NCBI GenBank assembly: GCA_028023455.1
Contig: JAQFVV010000031.1
Location: 3,968,001 to 4,032,000 of the forward strand
DNA from: Epiperipatus broadwayi
Taxonomy: Eukaryota; Onychophora; Udeonychophora; Euonychophora; Peripatidae
Length of the DNA stretch: 64,000 bases
Direction: 5' to 3'
Shown: positions 63,732-64,000 of the stretch, in pieces
Layout of the letters: the number at the start of each line of letters is the position of its first letter
How positions within the stretch are numbered: position 1 is the first letter of the stretch
Notes under the pieces: model-generated
The model's database searches: none
Seen by the model: only the letters and a program-made list of their open reading frames with translations
Told to the model about the DNA's origin: nothing
Translations under genes and position numbers: made by a program

Positions 63732-63861
63732 TTAGAGATAGTAAAATATTCGCTCTGACGTTTATGTAAACAAACGCTTGAAGGTGTTTTTGGTATAACG
63801 CCATCTATTGTCATAAATACAAGCGTATGCAAGTTTTTAACTTGTGTTTTTTGTTTTTCAT

Positions 63862-64000
63862 ATATATATATATATAAGTAAAAAATAAACAAAAGAGTCC
63901 TTAAAATATTTCACTATAGACAAGAAAGAACTAAAATACTCTTCTATAGAAATAGTGAAGAAGAATATAGACAGGCTATTTGAAAAAAGCTTCAACACTA
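63862..64000. other. Right edge, A-rich sequence
   Basis: The (TA)n run (63861-63875) is followed by A-rich sequence. No feature was recognised. Confidence 0.4.

Larger units (their letters stand above)
62928..63861. mobile_element. Hammerhead repeat element, family c: inverted partial unit plus tandem 400-bp units
   Basis: An inverted partial unit (about 62928-63067, minus sense) is joined to two direct units. The word TCTTGCAATG begins at 63081 and again at 63481, and the hammerheads begin at 63266 and 63666, so the period is exactly 400 bp. The units are nearly identical. The second ends at the TA run at 63860. The layout (inverted piece, then tandem units) is the same as in family b. No protein is encoded; short ORFs inside are by-products. 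Confidence 0.85.

Noticed and set aside
63349-63892. Two similar 60-70 codon minus-strand ORFs in the tandem 400-bp units
   Set aside because: They repeat only because the units repeat, and they run antisense through the hammerhead unit. No domain.

Overview
This is a strongly A+T-rich stretch of animal nuclear DNA (roughly three quarters A+T by eye). It is almost gene-free and is built from layers of decayed transposable elements. Signs of an animal: an espin/forked-type ankyrin exon with good splice sites, tRNA-derived SINEs, APE-type LINE relics, a Penelope-like relic with a GIY-YIG motif, a hAT transposase tail, and an inserted piece of mitochondrial ND3. That ND3 piece reads best with the invertebrate mitochondrial code (AGA/AGG as Ser), so an invertebrate bilaterian is likely. 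A mollusc, perhaps a cephalopod, would fit the repeat landscape, but this is inference.

Layout: 0-10 kb is A/T-rich non-coding DNA with one GC-richer structured block (1.26-1.8 kb). At 10.5 kb is a tRNA-Gly-derived SINE. From 11.9 to 14 kb lies hammerhead family a (three copies, two of them head-to-head in a palindrome) joined to a LINE-like zinc-knuckle fragment; the espin exon sits between the copies at 12.5 kb on the minus strand. A 1.94-kb LTR-like element (15.3-17.3 kb) is followed by a dead APE-RT LINE (17.3-19.9 kb, +) and a dead LINE RT (20.6-22.4 kb, -). Then come a foldback element (24.4 kb), a 1.1-kb inverted pair of Penelope-like fragments (25.9-27.0 kb), a direct repeat (28.9-29.5 kb), a 60-bp-arm hairpin (32.7 kb), a LINE tail (33.1-33.5 kb) and a hAT fragment (33.7 kb). 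At 39.1-41.0 kb is an inverted second copy of the 15.3-kb element; at 41.8 and 43.0 kb are SINEs, one with a 12-bp target duplication. An 81-unit AAT array lies at 47.7 kb. At 48.8-50.2 kb is hammerhead family b, flanked by a 16-bp target duplication and carrying the ND3 piece. Near the right end are a long LTR-like element (55.6-57.8 kb), two related TIR elements (59.0 and 60.6 kb) and hammerhead family c (62.9-63.9 kb).

The most interesting signal is the three sequence-unrelated repeat families that fold into the same type I hammerhead ribozyme plan: an extended two-part stem I, a CUGANGA core, a 13-nt stem II of constant geometry, GAAA, a tiny self-complementary stem III, and UH at the cleavage site. 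Family c has two direct units with a period of exactly 400 bp and family b about 416-417 bp, each preceded by an inverted partial copy. This matches the arrangement known for pseudo-LTRs of Penelope-like elements and for animal retrozymes. Best-preserved cores: 13272-13330 (-), 12004-12062 (+) and 63266-63331 (+).

Host coding content is slight: one confident internal exon (12475-12661, -) and two weak terminal-exon candidates (44380-44462 and 54748-54961, +). Most of the window is probably intronic or intergenic.
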